Source: JBPEWY01 sp052032225
GTDB lineage: Bacteria > Bacteroidota > Bacteroidia > Flavobacteriales > Flavobacteriaceae
Assembly (NCBI GenBank): GCA_052032225.1
Contig: JBPEWY010000015.1
Coordinates: 1-25,920, forward strand
Reading direction: 5' to 3'
Length of the DNA stretch: 25,920 nucleotides
The notes under the pieces are model-generated. The model ran no database searches. It was not told where the DNA came from and saw only the letters and a program-made list of their open reading frames with translations. The number at the start of each line of letters is the position of its first letter. Positions within the stretch are counted from its first letter, which is position 1. Shown here piece after piece: positions 15,535 through 23,641 of the stretch. The position numbers were made by a program, and so were the translations under genes.

Positions 15535-16848
15535 TTGGACCCAGAACCTTCCAGTTTATACATAGCGTGGTTTATGGAACTCGATGGATTAACCATCATC
15601 AAGTTTGTTGTGTTTTTCTTGCTGCTTATGTGCTCTGCTTTAATTTCTGGAGCAGAAGTAGCTATGTTTTCACTATCGCAAACAGATATCAATCAAGAGT
15701 TAGAATCTAAAACTACTAAAGGCCTAATAATTGCCAATTTATTAGATAAACCTAAAAAGCTACTTGCCACTATTTTAGTGGCTAACAATTTTATTAATAT
15801 AGCTATTGTTTTGCTGTTCAGTTCACTTAGCGAAGTGCTTTTTGGAAGTATTCAAGAAGGGTTTTTACGCTTTATTTTAGAAGTTGTTGTAGTAACCTTT
15901 TTAATTTTAATGTTCGGAGAAATAATCCCTAAAATATATGCTAACAGAAACAAAGTAACTTTTGCCAGATTTATGGCATATCCGTTAAGAATGTTAGATG
16001 TTTTCTTTACCCCGTTAAGCTCTCCCATGAGATCGGTAACACTATTTTTACAAGATAAGTTAGGAAGGCAAAAAACAAATATATCTGTTGATCAGCTTTC
16101 CCATGCATTAGAGCTTACATCAGAAGAAGATACCACTAAAGAAGAACAAAAAATTCTTCAAGGAATTGTCTCGTTTGGTAATACAGACACCAGACAAGTA
16201 ATGCGTCCACGAATAGACATTTTTGCCTTAAATGAAGACATGAAGTTTCAAGAGGTTATAGATGCTATTATAAAAAACGGATATTCTAGAATTCCGGTGT
16301 ATAGAGACAATATGGATAATATTACCGGAATATTATATATAAAAGATTTGTTGCCTTACATAGATAGAAAGAGTTTTGATTGGACAAAACTGGTTAGGGA
16401 AGCCTATTTTGTGCCTGAAAACAAAAAATTAGACGATTTGCTAAAGGAGTTTCAAGAAATGAAAAACCATTTAGCTTTAGTAGTAGATGAATACGGCGGA
16501 ACCTCTGGGTTGGTTACTTTAGAAGATATTTTAGAAGAAATAGTAGGTGATATTAGCGATGAATTTGATGACGACGATTTAATATTCTCTAAATTAGATG
16601 AGTATAATTACGTTTTTGAAGGAAAAACTAATTTAAAAGATTTTTACAGAGTAATTAAAATTGAAGATGAAAGTATTTTTGAAGAGCAAAAAGGTGAATC
16701 TGAAACTATTGCCGGTTTAGTACTAGAAATTGCAGGAAGCTTCCCCAAAAAAGGAGAAAAAATTGTTTTTAACAACTACACTTTTACAATAGAAGCCTTA
16801 GATAAAAAACGCCTTAAACAAATAAAAGTAACCCTTCCAAAAGAATGA
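15535..16848 (+). CDS. gldE: Gliding motility-associated protein GldE, CNNM/CorC-type membrane protein
   Basis: The 437-residue protein starts at a TTG; the next in-frame ATG is 13 codons in, and the DPEPSS start is kept because it looks conserved in GldE. Three to four membrane helices cover about 19-135 (a DUF21/CNNM domain with SGAEVAMFSLS and FGEIIPKIYA). Two CBS motifs follow (VMRPRIDIFALNED and YFVPENKKLDDLLKEF, each with a downstream LVVDEYGG-like part). A CorC/HlyC-type domain is at the end. The domain order is that of CorC-type ion transport proteins. The name rests on gldD directly downstream with a four-base overlap (ATGA), the arrangement known in Flavobacterium johnsoniae. Its exact role in gliding is not established. 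Confidence 0.92.
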   Translation: MDPEPSSLYIAWFMELDGLTIIKFVVFFLLLMCSALISGAEVAMFSLSQTDINQELESKTTKGLIIANLLDKPKKLLATILVANNFINIAIVLLFSSLSEVLFGSIQEGFLRFILEVVVVTFLILMFGEIIPKIYANRNKVTFARFMAYPLRMLDVFFTPLSSPMRSVTLFLQDKLGRQKTNISVDQLSHALELTSEEDTTKEEQKILQGIVSFGNTDTRQVMRPRIDIFALNEDMKFQEVIDAIIKNGYSRIPVYRDNMDNITGILYIKDLLPYIDRKSFDWTKLVREAYFVPENKKLDDLLKEFQEMKNHLALVVDEYGGTSGLVTLEDILEEIVGDISDEFDDDDLIFSKLDEYNYVFEGKTNLKDFYRVIKIEDESIFEEQKGESETIAGLVLEIAGSFPKKGEKIVFNNYTFTIEALDKKRLKQIKVTLPKE

Positions 16849-17402
16849 AAATAAACAACCTTATTATACTTGCTTTAGCTTTAGCAACAATAAGCTGCAA
16901 CAATAACACAGTGCCAAAACCTAAAGCTATGCTTAGGTTGTCTTATCCAAAAGCAAAATATACAGATACAGTATTGCCGTGCTCTTACAGTTTTAAAAAA
17001 AATACATTGGCTAAACTTTCTTTAGATTCTGCTTGCAATATGCAATTACATTACCCTTTTATGAAGGCTGCTATTTATCTTACTTATAAGCCAGTAAATA
17101 ATAATTTAGAAACCTTGTTAAGAGATGCCCAAAAATTAACTTTTGAGCATACTATAAAAGCCGATAATATTACCGAACAGCCTTTTATAAATAATACAGA
17201 TAAGGTTTATGGAATGTTTTACGAAGTAGGAGGAAATGCAGCTTCGCAATCACAGTTTTATGTTACAGATAGCTTGCATCATTTTGTAACAGGATCGTTA
17301 TACTTTTATGCCAAACCTAATTACGATTCTATTTTACCGGCTGCAGATTACTTAAAAAAAGACATTAGAAAAATAATAGAAACAATTTCCTGGAAAGAAT
17401 AA
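16845..17402 (+). CDS. gldD: Gliding motility lipoprotein GldD
   Basis: This 185-residue lipoprotein has a short signal ending in the lipobox ATISC (Cys18) and then NNNTVPKPKAMLRLSYPKAKY, the conserved start of GldD. Further conserved parts are LHYPFMKAAIYLTYKPV, FYEVGGNAASQSQFYVTDS and HFVTGSLYFYAKPNYDSI. GldD is needed for gliding in F. johnsoniae, where it is thought to support assembly of the gliding and type IX secretion machinery in the envelope. The gene overlaps gldE by four bases, which means translational coupling. A bidirectional terminator follows at once. The core secretion genes are not in the window. Confidence 0.94.
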   Translation: MKINNLIILALALATISCNNNTVPKPKAMLRLSYPKAKYTDTVLPCSYSFKKNTLAKLSLDSACNMQLHYPFMKAAIYLTYKPVNNNLETLLRDAQKLTFEHTIKADNITEQPFINNTDKVYGMFYEVGGNAASQSQFYVTDSLHHFVTGSLYFYAKPNYDSILPAADYLKKDIRKIIETISWKE

Positions 17403-17406
17403 AAAA

Positions 17407-17429
17407 AAAGCCCTCAAACAGAGGGCTTT
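17407..17429. terminator. Bidirectional terminator between gldD and the HMA lipoprotein gene
   Basis: AAAGCCCTC and GAGGGCTTT form a nine-pair stem around AAACA. T-rich sequence follows on both strands (A-run 17402-17409), so it ends both converging transcripts. Confidence 0.88.
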
Positions 17430-17434
17430 AATTT

Positions 17435-17929
17435 TTAAGTTTTTTTGTTACAACAAGGTTTTTTACAATTTTCCTCGCAGTTTTCAGCTGTTTTTTCAGC
17501 CTCTTTTTTACAGCAATCTTTTTTACAATCTTCTTTGCAAGCTTCTTTTTTGTTTTTAGCTGTAGAGAAAGCTTCAACGTTTTTTAAATCAGAAACAGTA
17601 TAGGTGTCTGAAACTTCAACAACAGCAGTAGCAATATCTTCTAAAGAGAGCTTTTGCTCATTGTATTCTACCATTGCTAATTTCTTGTCAAAATCTACTT
17701 TAGCAAAAGCAACACCGTCTTTTTTATTTAAGTTTTTCTGAATGGTTGCTGCGCATCCAATGGCACAGGTCATACCATCTATACTAAATTCTGCTTTGGC
17801 GTAAGTAGCATTAGGGTCTTTTTTTGTAGCAGTAGTCTCTACAGCAACAGTTTTAACTTCGGCTTGTTGGTTGTCTTTGCAACCAATAAAAAGCAAGCAA
17901 GCCAAAACCATAGTAAAAGTAAATTTCAT
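17435..17929 (-). CDS. HMA-domain lipoprotein with duplicated cysteine-rich tail
   Basis: From the ATG at 17929 the protein has 164 residues; an upstream in-frame TTG (17935) would only add two. A lipobox LFIGC (Cys17) marks a lipoprotein. A heavy-metal-associated domain spans about 44-112. Its metal loop is GMTCAIGCAATI, that is C-x3-C (Cys55, Cys59) and not the usual C-x2-C. The tail holds two copies of C-x3-C-x3-C-C (Cys131-140 and Cys151-160) among lysines and glutamates. The protein probably binds a soft metal such as copper outside the cytoplasm; this is inferred from the cysteines. A good -7 box (TATTTTTG on minus) lies upstream. Confidence 0.82.
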   Translation of the reverse strand: MKFTFTMVLACLLFIGCKDNQQAEVKTVAVETTATKKDPNATYAKAEFSIDGMTCAIGCAATIQKNLNKKDGVAFAKVDFDKKLAMVEYNEQKLSLEDIATAVVEVSDTYTVSDLKNVEAFSTAKNKKEACKEDCKKDCCKKEAEKTAENCEENCKKPCCNKKT

Positions 17930-17962
17930 AAGCAAGTATAATTTGTGTTTATATAACTATTG

Positions 17963-17970
17963 CAAAAATA
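17963..17970 (-). promoter_or_regulatory. -7 box of the HMA lipoprotein gene (TATTTTTG on minus)
   Basis: The complement of 17963-17970 is TATTTTTG, an exact TAnnTTTG match 33 bases before the ATG. It lies back to back with the weaker CACATTTG (18006-18013) that may serve the divergent exporter gene. Confidence 0.55.
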
Positions 17971-18032
17971 AGTAATAATAGTCCTAAAAAAATCATAAAA
18001 AACAGCACATTTGCAGTCGTAAAGTTAAATTA

Positions 18033-18908
18033 ATGACTTCTAATAACACTAAATGGTTGTATTTGGCAGTGCTTTCGTTAATTTGGGGAAGCTCTTTTAT
18101 ATTAATGAAAAAAGCACTTATTGGCTTGACAGCTTTTCAGGTAGGGGCACTCCGCATTGTTTTTACTACGGTTTTTTTAGCTTTTGTTGGAGTTAATACA
18201 CTTAAAGAGATTGAAAAGAATGATTGGAAATGGGTAGCCTTATCTGGTTTTCTCGGTTCATTTTTTCCGGCCTTTTTGTTTGCCTTTGCTCAAACAGAGA
18301 TAGATAGCGCTATAACTTCTATTTTAAACTCGTTAACACCATTAAATACACTATTGGTAGGAATTTTACTTTTTGGAGTTTTTTTTACAAAAAGACAAAT
18401 TTTAGGTGTTATTGTTGGTTTAATTGGTACAATTTTATTGATTGTTAAAGGAGCAGAGTTTAACACCGATCAGAATTATTGGTATAGCTCTTTAATTATA
18501 GTTTCATCTGTTGGGTATGCTTTAAATATAAATATTATAAAGCAAAAACTTTCGCACTTAAGCGCACTTAGTGTTGCTTTTGGAAATTTTGTTTTTATTA
18601 TAGCACCTGCTTTAATAGTACTTTATTTTACCGGGTTTTTTAATGTTGTTTTACAGTCGTCTTCTATGCAAAAGGCAATGCTTTTTGTAATTGTATTATC
18701 GTTATTCGGGACGGCAATCGCTAAAGTGCTTTTTAATCAATTAATTAAAGTATCTAGCCCGGTTTTTGCAGCTTCTGTAACCTATACAATGCCCTTAGTT
18801 GCAATTTTTTGGGGCATTTTAGATGGAGAAAAACTAAGCATTTATCAATTATTAGGAGGAGTAATTATATTACTTGGAGTGTATTTAGCTAATAGGCGAA
18901 AACCATAA
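18033..18908 (+). CDS. DMT-superfamily (EamA) transporter
   Basis: This 291-residue, very hydrophobic protein has about ten membrane helices arranged as two EamA repeats. The first repeat starts WLYLAVLSLIWGSSFILMKK, with the family motif WGS/TxF. The second starts near SSLIIVSSVGYALNINIIK. The end of each repeat is recognisable in LNSLTPLNTLLVGILLF and TYTMPLVAIFWGILDGE, the helix pair in which family members place Pro and Glu. The family exports or imports drugs and metabolites; substrate specificity is not predictable. It is divergent from the HMA lipoprotein gene with about 100 bases between starts, and ends at a strong bidirectional terminator. Confidence 0.9.
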   Translation: MTSNNTKWLYLAVLSLIWGSSFILMKKALIGLTAFQVGALRIVFTTVFLAFVGVNTLKEIEKNDWKWVALSGFLGSFFPAFLFAFAQTEIDSAITSILNSLTPLNTLLVGILLFGVFFTKRQILGVIVGLIGTILLIVKGAEFNTDQNYWYSSLIIVSSVGYALNINIIKQKLSHLSALSVAFGNFVFIIAPALIVLYFTGFFNVVLQSSSMQKAMLFVIVLSLFGTAIAKVLFNQLIKVSSPVFAASVTYTMPLVAIFWGILDGEKLSIYQLLGGVIILLGVYLANRRKP

Positions 18909-18937
18909 AAAAAGCAGCACTAACTGTGCTGCTTTTT
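18909..18937. terminator. Bidirectional terminator between the DMT and M16 genes
   Basis: AAAAAGCAGCAC and GTGCTGCTTTTT form a perfect 12-pair stem around TAACT. T-runs lie in both directions, so it ends the exporter transcript and the minus-strand peptidase operon. Confidence 0.92.
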
Positions 18938-18955
18938 AATTATAGAAATTAAGGA

Positions 18956-21031
18956 TTATTTAAAATCTTCTTCGGTTACCCCTTCGTTAACTTGAATTTC
19001 GGTTACGGTAAACTCTATATTTTGAGGCCCCATGCTTTGTATGTATGCAAATGGGAAAAGAATACCCGAAACTTCTTTATAGTTATCGTAACGTAAAGCT
19101 TGTTTCATTTCCATTCCTTGCATTTTAACGGTGGTTACTTGTTGCGTTTTTAATCCGCTTTCTACATCAAAATATAAAGTAACCTTATCGGAAATTTTTA
19201 CAGCATACGATTTTTTACCGTTTACATCTTCAACACCCTCTAAAGAAATGGCATCACTACTTAATAGGTTTAACTCTGGGAAAGGAGCAGCAGATGCTTT
19301 AATATCGTTTATTTGTTCTTCTTTAAGCTCTATTTTTTGACCTTGAGCAACCATGTATCCTTTTTCTCCGTCAAAAACTTGTTTGCTAACAGAGTTGCCC
19401 ATCATTAAAACATTTTGATAAAACTTATTGTCTTTAGTGTTTTTAATTTCAAGGTTTAATGTCATCCCTTGCATGCTGCCTTCAGCTTTAACAGAAAGAG
19501 TATTAACACCAATAAGTTTTTCTGTGCCTCCAATAGCATCAATATATTTTTGTAGAACATCTTTTGCGGTTACTCCTTCGGGCATAGTAGAAGTATAATC
19601 CGGACGCTCTACAGGGTTTCCGTATTTATCAAAATAAAGAACAGGTATTTTTTTGCCTTCAAAGGTTATGTTTTCTAACCCTTCAAGAACATCTTTTCCT
19701 TTACCTACAACTACTATTCTGGCTTTGTCTAACTTAAAGTATTTGTTAGCTACACGTTGAACGTCTTCTTTTGTAACTGCATTAATTTTTGCAATAAAAT
19801 TTTTGTAAAAATCTTCCGGAAGATTTTCTGTTTTAATATTTATGGCGTAATCAGCTACGGTTCTGGGGTTTTCTAATGCCATTATAAAGTTGCCTAAAAA
19901 CTTTGCTTTAGCATTTGCTAAATCTTCATCAGAAACTGGTTCTACACGAATGCGCTTAATTTCTTTTAGCATTTCTACAACAGCACTATCTGTAACTGCA
20001 TTTCTAACTTTAGTAGTTGCTCTAAAAGTGGTTGTAGAGTTTTTGTTTCTTCCTAATGATGAACGAGCACCATAGGTAAAACCGTGTTTTTCTCTTAAAT
20101 TCATATTAAGGTAGCTGCCAAAAGCACCGCCTAAAATATAATTAGCCACTAAAGCCGCATGATGATCTTCGTCTGCCATTTTTAAATTAACAGTATTCAT
20201 CACGGCTAATTCAGACTGTACGGCATTAGGCATATCAACAAAATTAATCTGTCTGTATTGGGCATCTTCTACCTTTGGTAAACTAACTGCCGGAGCTTTA
20301 CCTGGCAACCAGCTACCAAAATTTTCTTCTATAAGTTTTTTTGCAGCTTCTGTAGTTACATCACCACTTATAACCATATAAGCATTGCTTGGCACAAAGA
20401 AATTTGAGTAGTGATTTTTAATATCATCTAAAGTTATATTGTTTACGGTTTCTTCTGTTATGTATTCTCCATACGGATGATTTGTGCCATATGCTAAAAC
20501 GTTTCTAACTCTTGAAGCTACTGCTGCAGCACTATTTTCACCGCTTTTAATATTTTCTATAAGTTTCTTTTTCTCTGTTTCTAAATCTTCTTCAGTAAAC
20601 AACGGATTTAAAGCACCGTCTGCTAAAAGTTCAATAATTCTCGGAGTGTATTTAGATAATCCTTGAGCAAATGCACTTTCCGAACCGAAAAATATAGTAG
20701 CTCCCATGTAATCTACCTCTTCGTTAAAGGCTTCTTTGCTCATGTTTTTTGTTCCGTTTCCTAACATAGCAGACACTAAACTCGATAAACCTGCTTTGTC
20801 TTTTTCAGGATAGGGAGGATTATCTATAGATATACTAACCGATACTCTGGGTAGTTTATGGTCTTCTACAACTAAAACCGTAAGTCCGTTGTCTAATTTA
20901 AATGTATAGGGTTTTCCTAAATTAATTGTAGGCGTTGGGCCTGGTTCTGGCATTTTAGAACGATCTACTTGTGCTTGAGCACCAAGTAATGTAACAAATG
21001 CTAATATGAATAGAATGAATTTTGATTTCAT
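18956..21031 (-). CDS. M16-family peptidase-like subunit, inactive, with C-terminal LolA-like domain
   Basis: The 691-residue protein has a Sec signal (MKSKFILFILAFVTLLGAQAQ). An M16 N-domain covers about 40-240 and an M16 C-domain about 250-450. The zinc motif HxxEH is absent: the matching segment AGLSSLVSAML (80-90) has neither His nor Glu. It keeps GGAFGSYLNMNLREKHGFTYGARS (301-324), with the Tyr and Arg that bind substrate in the non-catalytic partner of M16B heterodimers. Residues from about 485 to 691 form an extra domain of amphipathic strands (LSVKAEGSMQGMTLNLEIKN and after), resembling LolA-type outer-membrane-associated folds. It lies 16 bases after the active partner gene and surely forms a complex with it. 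The site of action is the periplasm; targets are unknown. Confidence 0.88.
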   Translation of the reverse strand: MKSKFILFILAFVTLLGAQAQVDRSKMPEPGPTPTINLGKPYTFKLDNGLTVLVVEDHKLPRVSVSISIDNPPYPEKDKAGLSSLVSAMLGNGTKNMSKEAFNEEVDYMGATIFFGSESAFAQGLSKYTPRIIELLADGALNPLFTEEDLETEKKKLIENIKSGENSAAAVASRVRNVLAYGTNHPYGEYITEETVNNITLDDIKNHYSNFFVPSNAYMVISGDVTTEAAKKLIEENFGSWLPGKAPAVSLPKVEDAQYRQINFVDMPNAVQSELAVMNTVNLKMADEDHHAALVANYILGGAFGSYLNMNLREKHGFTYGARSSLGRNKNSTTTFRATTKVRNAVTDSAVVEMLKEIKRIRVEPVSDEDLANAKAKFLGNFIMALENPRTVADYAINIKTENLPEDFYKNFIAKINAVTKEDVQRVANKYFKLDKARIVVVGKGKDVLEGLENITFEGKKIPVLYFDKYGNPVERPDYTSTMPEGVTAKDVLQKYIDAIGGTEKLIGVNTLSVKAEGSMQGMTLNLEIKNTKDNKFYQNVLMMGNSVSKQVFDGEKGYMVAQGQKIELKEEQINDIKASAAPFPELNLLSSDAISLEGVEDVNGKKSYAVKISDKVTLYFDVESGLKTQQVTTVKMQGMEMKQALRYDNYKEVSGILFPFAYIQSMGPQNIEFTVTEIQVNEGVTEEDFK

Positions 21032-21047
21032 GATAATTAGTTTAAAA

Positions 21048-22367
21048 TTATTTAGAAGGTTCTGGTAAGTAATCTAACTCTAACCTTTGGTTTTTGTTTA
21101 GGTATTTTTTTGCTACACGCTGGATTTCTTCGCGGGTAATAGAGTGGTAAATCTCTATTTCTTTATTAATTAAATTAGTGTCGCCATATAGCATGTAATA
21201 CCTTGCTAATGAGTTTGCAATACCTTGCATGCTGTTGTTAGAGTTAACAAATTGATTTTCAAACTTATTGTGTAGTTTTTGAAGCTCATCTTCAGAAATC
21301 AATTCGGTTTGTAGTTTTTCAATTTCTTCGTCCATTTCCTTCATTAAATCATCTAACGACACATCACCTAAAGGTAATGCAGCCATAATGTAAGTGCCGT
21401 AATCTTCCATAGCATCATTAAAGGCAATTACTTGTAAAGCCATTTTTTTCTCATCAACCATTTTTTTGTATAAACGAGAACTTTTACCACCCGTTAATAT
21501 GGTAGAGATATAATCTAACACATAAGAATCACGCTCTTTTAAACTTGGAGTTCTGTAGGCTAAAGCCTTTAACGGAATTTGAATATTACTATCGTATTCT
21601 GTAGCTTTTATAGTTTCGGTTATAGGATCTTCAAGAATTTTGTTTCTAACAATTTTAGGTCCGTTATTTGGAATAGAACCAAAGTATTTGTTAATCATTT
21701 CTTTGGTTTTGGCAATATCAATATCGCCGGCCACTACCAAGACAGCATTGTTAGGATTGTAATATTTTTGATTAAATGCAATAAATTCTTCTAACGAAGC
21801 CGCATCTAAATCTTCCATGCTTCCAATAACCGATAGTCCATATGGGTGCTTATTAAACAGATATTTGTTTACACCGGTTCTGTATATGATTTTGCCGTAA
21901 GGAGCATTATCTATACGTTGTCTTTTTTCTTCTTTTACAACTTCATTCTGTGTTTTAACACCAATTTCGTTAATTACCGGGTGCAACATTCTTTCACTCT
22001 CCATCCATAAACCTAATTCTAGATTGTTAGACGGAAACGTTTCGTAATAGTACGTTCTGTCTTGAGTAGTATTTGCATTGTTACTACCTCCATGAGCAGA
22101 AACTATTTCAAACCATTTACCACGCTCAATATTTTTAGTCCCTTCAAATAATAAGTGTTCAAAAAAGTGAGCAAAACCCGTTCTTCCGGGTTCTTCGTCT
22201 TTTGCACCAACATGGTACATAACAGAGGTGGTTACTACAGGAGCTGCATTGTCTTGATGTAAAATTACATGCAACCCATTTTCAAGATCGTACTCTTCAA
22301 AAGTAACTTGTTGGGCATGCAAACTAAACGAAAGTAGTAAGCCCAAAGAAAACATAATTTTTTTCAT
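21048..22367 (-). CDS. M16-family zinc metallopeptidase, active subunit
   Basis: The 439-residue protein has a Sec signal (MKKIMFSLGLLLSFSLHAQ) and a complete inverted zinc motif HFFEH (His67, Glu70, His71) in GFAHFFEHLLFEGT. The third ligand is probably Glu146 in NEVVKEEKRQR. N-domain and C-domain follow, with YYNPNNAVLVVAGDID at about 210 as the usual border. M16B enzymes act as heterodimers of one active and one inactive subunit and degrade peptides; the inactive partner is encoded next on the same strand. The periplasmic location follows from the signal peptide. The gene is divergent from the DUF4199-like gene across 187 bases, where I found no exact TAnnTTTG box. Confidence 0.93.
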   Translation of the reverse strand: MKKIMFSLGLLLSFSLHAQQVTFEEYDLENGLHVILHQDNAAPVVTTSVMYHVGAKDEEPGRTGFAHFFEHLLFEGTKNIERGKWFEIVSAHGGSNNANTTQDRTYYYETFPSNNLELGLWMESERMLHPVINEIGVKTQNEVVKEEKRQRIDNAPYGKIIYRTGVNKYLFNKHPYGLSVIGSMEDLDAASLEEFIAFNQKYYNPNNAVLVVAGDIDIAKTKEMINKYFGSIPNNGPKIVRNKILEDPITETIKATEYDSNIQIPLKALAYRTPSLKERDSYVLDYISTILTGGKSSRLYKKMVDEKKMALQVIAFNDAMEDYGTYIMAALPLGDVSLDDLMKEMDEEIEKLQTELISEDELQKLHNKFENQFVNSNNSMQGIANSLARYYMLYGDTNLINKEIEIYHSITREEIQRVAKKYLNKNQRLELDYLPEPSK

Positions 22368-22554
22368 AGCAAAGTGTAATTAGTAAATAGCGTTAAGTGA
22401 TTAATTGTTAAGCTATTTGTTTAAATAGTTTAGCCAAAATTTATAATTCCTGAAAAGTAGTAAAATTCTTAAACAGCACAAAATCTTAAATGTTACAATT
22501 TTTTTAAAAATCTTTTTTGTAATTTAAACACACGCAAACCAATACCCTATAATT

Positions 22555-23010
22555 ATGAATCCCTCTAAAATACATTTAAGATATGGCTTAGTTACAGGCA
22601 TAGTTTTGATTGCTTATTTTTTGATTGTTAAGCTTTTTGGAGCGCACGAAAATGTTTGGTTAAGGCTATTAAACGGGTTAATAGTTGGGTACGGAATTTT
22701 TGCAGCTATCAGATTAAGAAAAACCTTAGAAGGCAAAACTTTTGATTATTATAACGGATTTAGAACCGGTGTTTATACAGGAGCTCTTGCCACTGTTATT
22801 TTTGTTGGATTTATGGCTGTATATATGTATCATTTAGATCCTTCTTTTGCCGAAGGAATTATGGATAAATGGCTTACAGAATATAAGCAAGGGCCAGGAA
22901 TATTGTTGTTTGTTATTACTGTAGAGGGGCTTGCATCTAGTGTAGTTTTAGCACTTACATTTATGCAAAAGTTTAAAAACACTCAAAATCTCTCAAAAAA
23001 CACTGCGTAG
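22555..23010 (+). CDS. DUF4199-like four-helix membrane protein
   Basis: This 151-residue protein has about four membrane helices: YGLVTGIVLIAYFLIVKLF, LNGLIVGYGIFAAIRLRK, TGALATVIFVGFMAVYMY and LLFVITVEGLASSVVLALTF. The pattern of a short N-terminal RYGLxxG, a loop with GKTFDYYNGFRTG and a late ExLxSSxVxAL helix resembles the DUF4199 family common in Bacteroidota. No biochemical function is known to me. It stands alone between the M16 operon and the ribosomal genes. No terminator is evident before the rplU promoter, so some read-through into rplU is possible. Confidence 0.65.
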   Translation: MNPSKIHLRYGLVTGIVLIAYFLIVKLFGAHENVWLRLLNGLIVGYGIFAAIRLRKTLEGKTFDYYNGFRTGVYTGALATVIFVGFMAVYMYHLDPSFAEGIMDKWLTEYKQGPGILLFVITVEGLASSVVLALTFMQKFKNTQNLSKNTA

Positions 23011-23024
23011 AAACCATAAAAACA

Positions 23025-23055
23025 TTTGTAGTTTAACTAATTAGCAGTATATTTG
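23025..23055 (+). promoter_or_regulatory. Promoter of rplU-rpmA: TTTG, 19 bases, TATATTTG
   Basis: TTTG (23025-23028) and TATATTTG (23048-23055) are 19 bases apart, the best match to the Bacteroidota promoter consensus in this window. The transcript would start near 23059-23062. Confidence 0.75.
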
Positions 23056-23058
23056 CAC

Positions 23059-23080
23059 CCGCCTTAAACAGATTTGGCGG
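23059..23080 (+). promoter_or_regulatory. Leader hairpin at the 5' end of the rplU-rpmA mRNA
   Basis: CCGCC (23059-23063) pairs with GGCGG (23076-23080) across a 12-base loop. The stem is GC-only in very AT-rich surroundings and lies at the predicted mRNA start, 40 bases before the ATG. It may be a stability element or a site for ribosomal-protein feedback; the sequence does not decide. Confidence 0.4.
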
Positions 23081-23120
23081 ATTATAAGTATAACTAATAA
23101 TTAATTAAACGCGTTACGCT

Positions 23121-23615
23121 ATGTATGCAATTGTAGAGATAGCAGGGCAGCAGTTTAAAGTTGCAAAAGACCAAAAGGTTTTTGTGAACCGTTTGGCTAC
23201 CGAAGAAGGTAAGAAAGTTACTTTCGATAATGTTTTATTGGTAGACAACGGTGGAGACATTACCATTGGCGCCCCGGCTATAGACGGAGCCACAGTTGAG
23301 GCTAAAGTCTTAAAACACCTTAAAGGAGACAAAGTAATTGTTTTCAAGAAAAAAAGACGTAAAGGATACCGAGTAAAAAACGGTCATCGTCAATTGTTAA
23401 CAGAAATTGTTATTGAAAATATAGCAACTTCTGGAGCAAAAAAAACAACAAAAAAAGCAGCTAAAGAAGCGCCTAAAGCAGAAGCTAAAAAAGAAGCTAC
23501 AGAAGATTTAAGCAAATTAACAGTAGCCGAATTAAAAGAAATGGCTAAAGCTAAAGGTATAGAAGGAATCTCTTCTATGAAAAAAGCAGATTTAATTGCT
23601 GCACTTAGTAAATAA
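23121..23615 (+). CDS. rplU: Ribosomal protein bL21 with C-terminal SAP/Rho-N-like tail
   Basis: The first ~100 residues are a standard bL21 of the large subunit: MYAIVEIAGQQFKVAKDQKV, then KVTFDNVLLVDNGGDITIGAP and KVIVFKKKRRKGYRVKNGHRQ. After it come about 25 lysine- and alanine-rich residues (KKTTKKAAKEAPKAEAKKEA). A compact end unit of about 35 follows: LSKLTVAELKEMAKAKGIEG then MKKADLIAALSK. That unit has the helix-turn-helix pattern LxxxTVAELKxxAKxxGIxGxxxxxKxxLIxAL of SAP/Rho N-terminal nucleic-acid-binding modules. Total length is 164 against about 103 in E. coli. The tail may bind RNA; this is inference. rpmA follows after 26 bases. Confidence 0.96.
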   Translation: MYAIVEIAGQQFKVAKDQKVFVNRLATEEGKKVTFDNVLLVDNGGDITIGAPAIDGATVEAKVLKHLKGDKVIVFKKKRRKGYRVKNGHRQLLTEIVIENIATSGAKKTTKKAAKEAPKAEAKKEATEDLSKLTVAELKEMAKAKGIEGISSMKKADLIAALSK

Positions 23616-23641
23616 GTTTAAAAGATTAAAAACAGAGTACA

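Noticed and set aside
22368..22554. Looking for a regulator or small gene in the 187-base gap between the M16 operon and the DUF4199-like gene
   Set aside because: Only AT-rich sequence with a loose CTATTT/AAATAG repeat near 22412-22430; no exact -7 box and no open frame of note.
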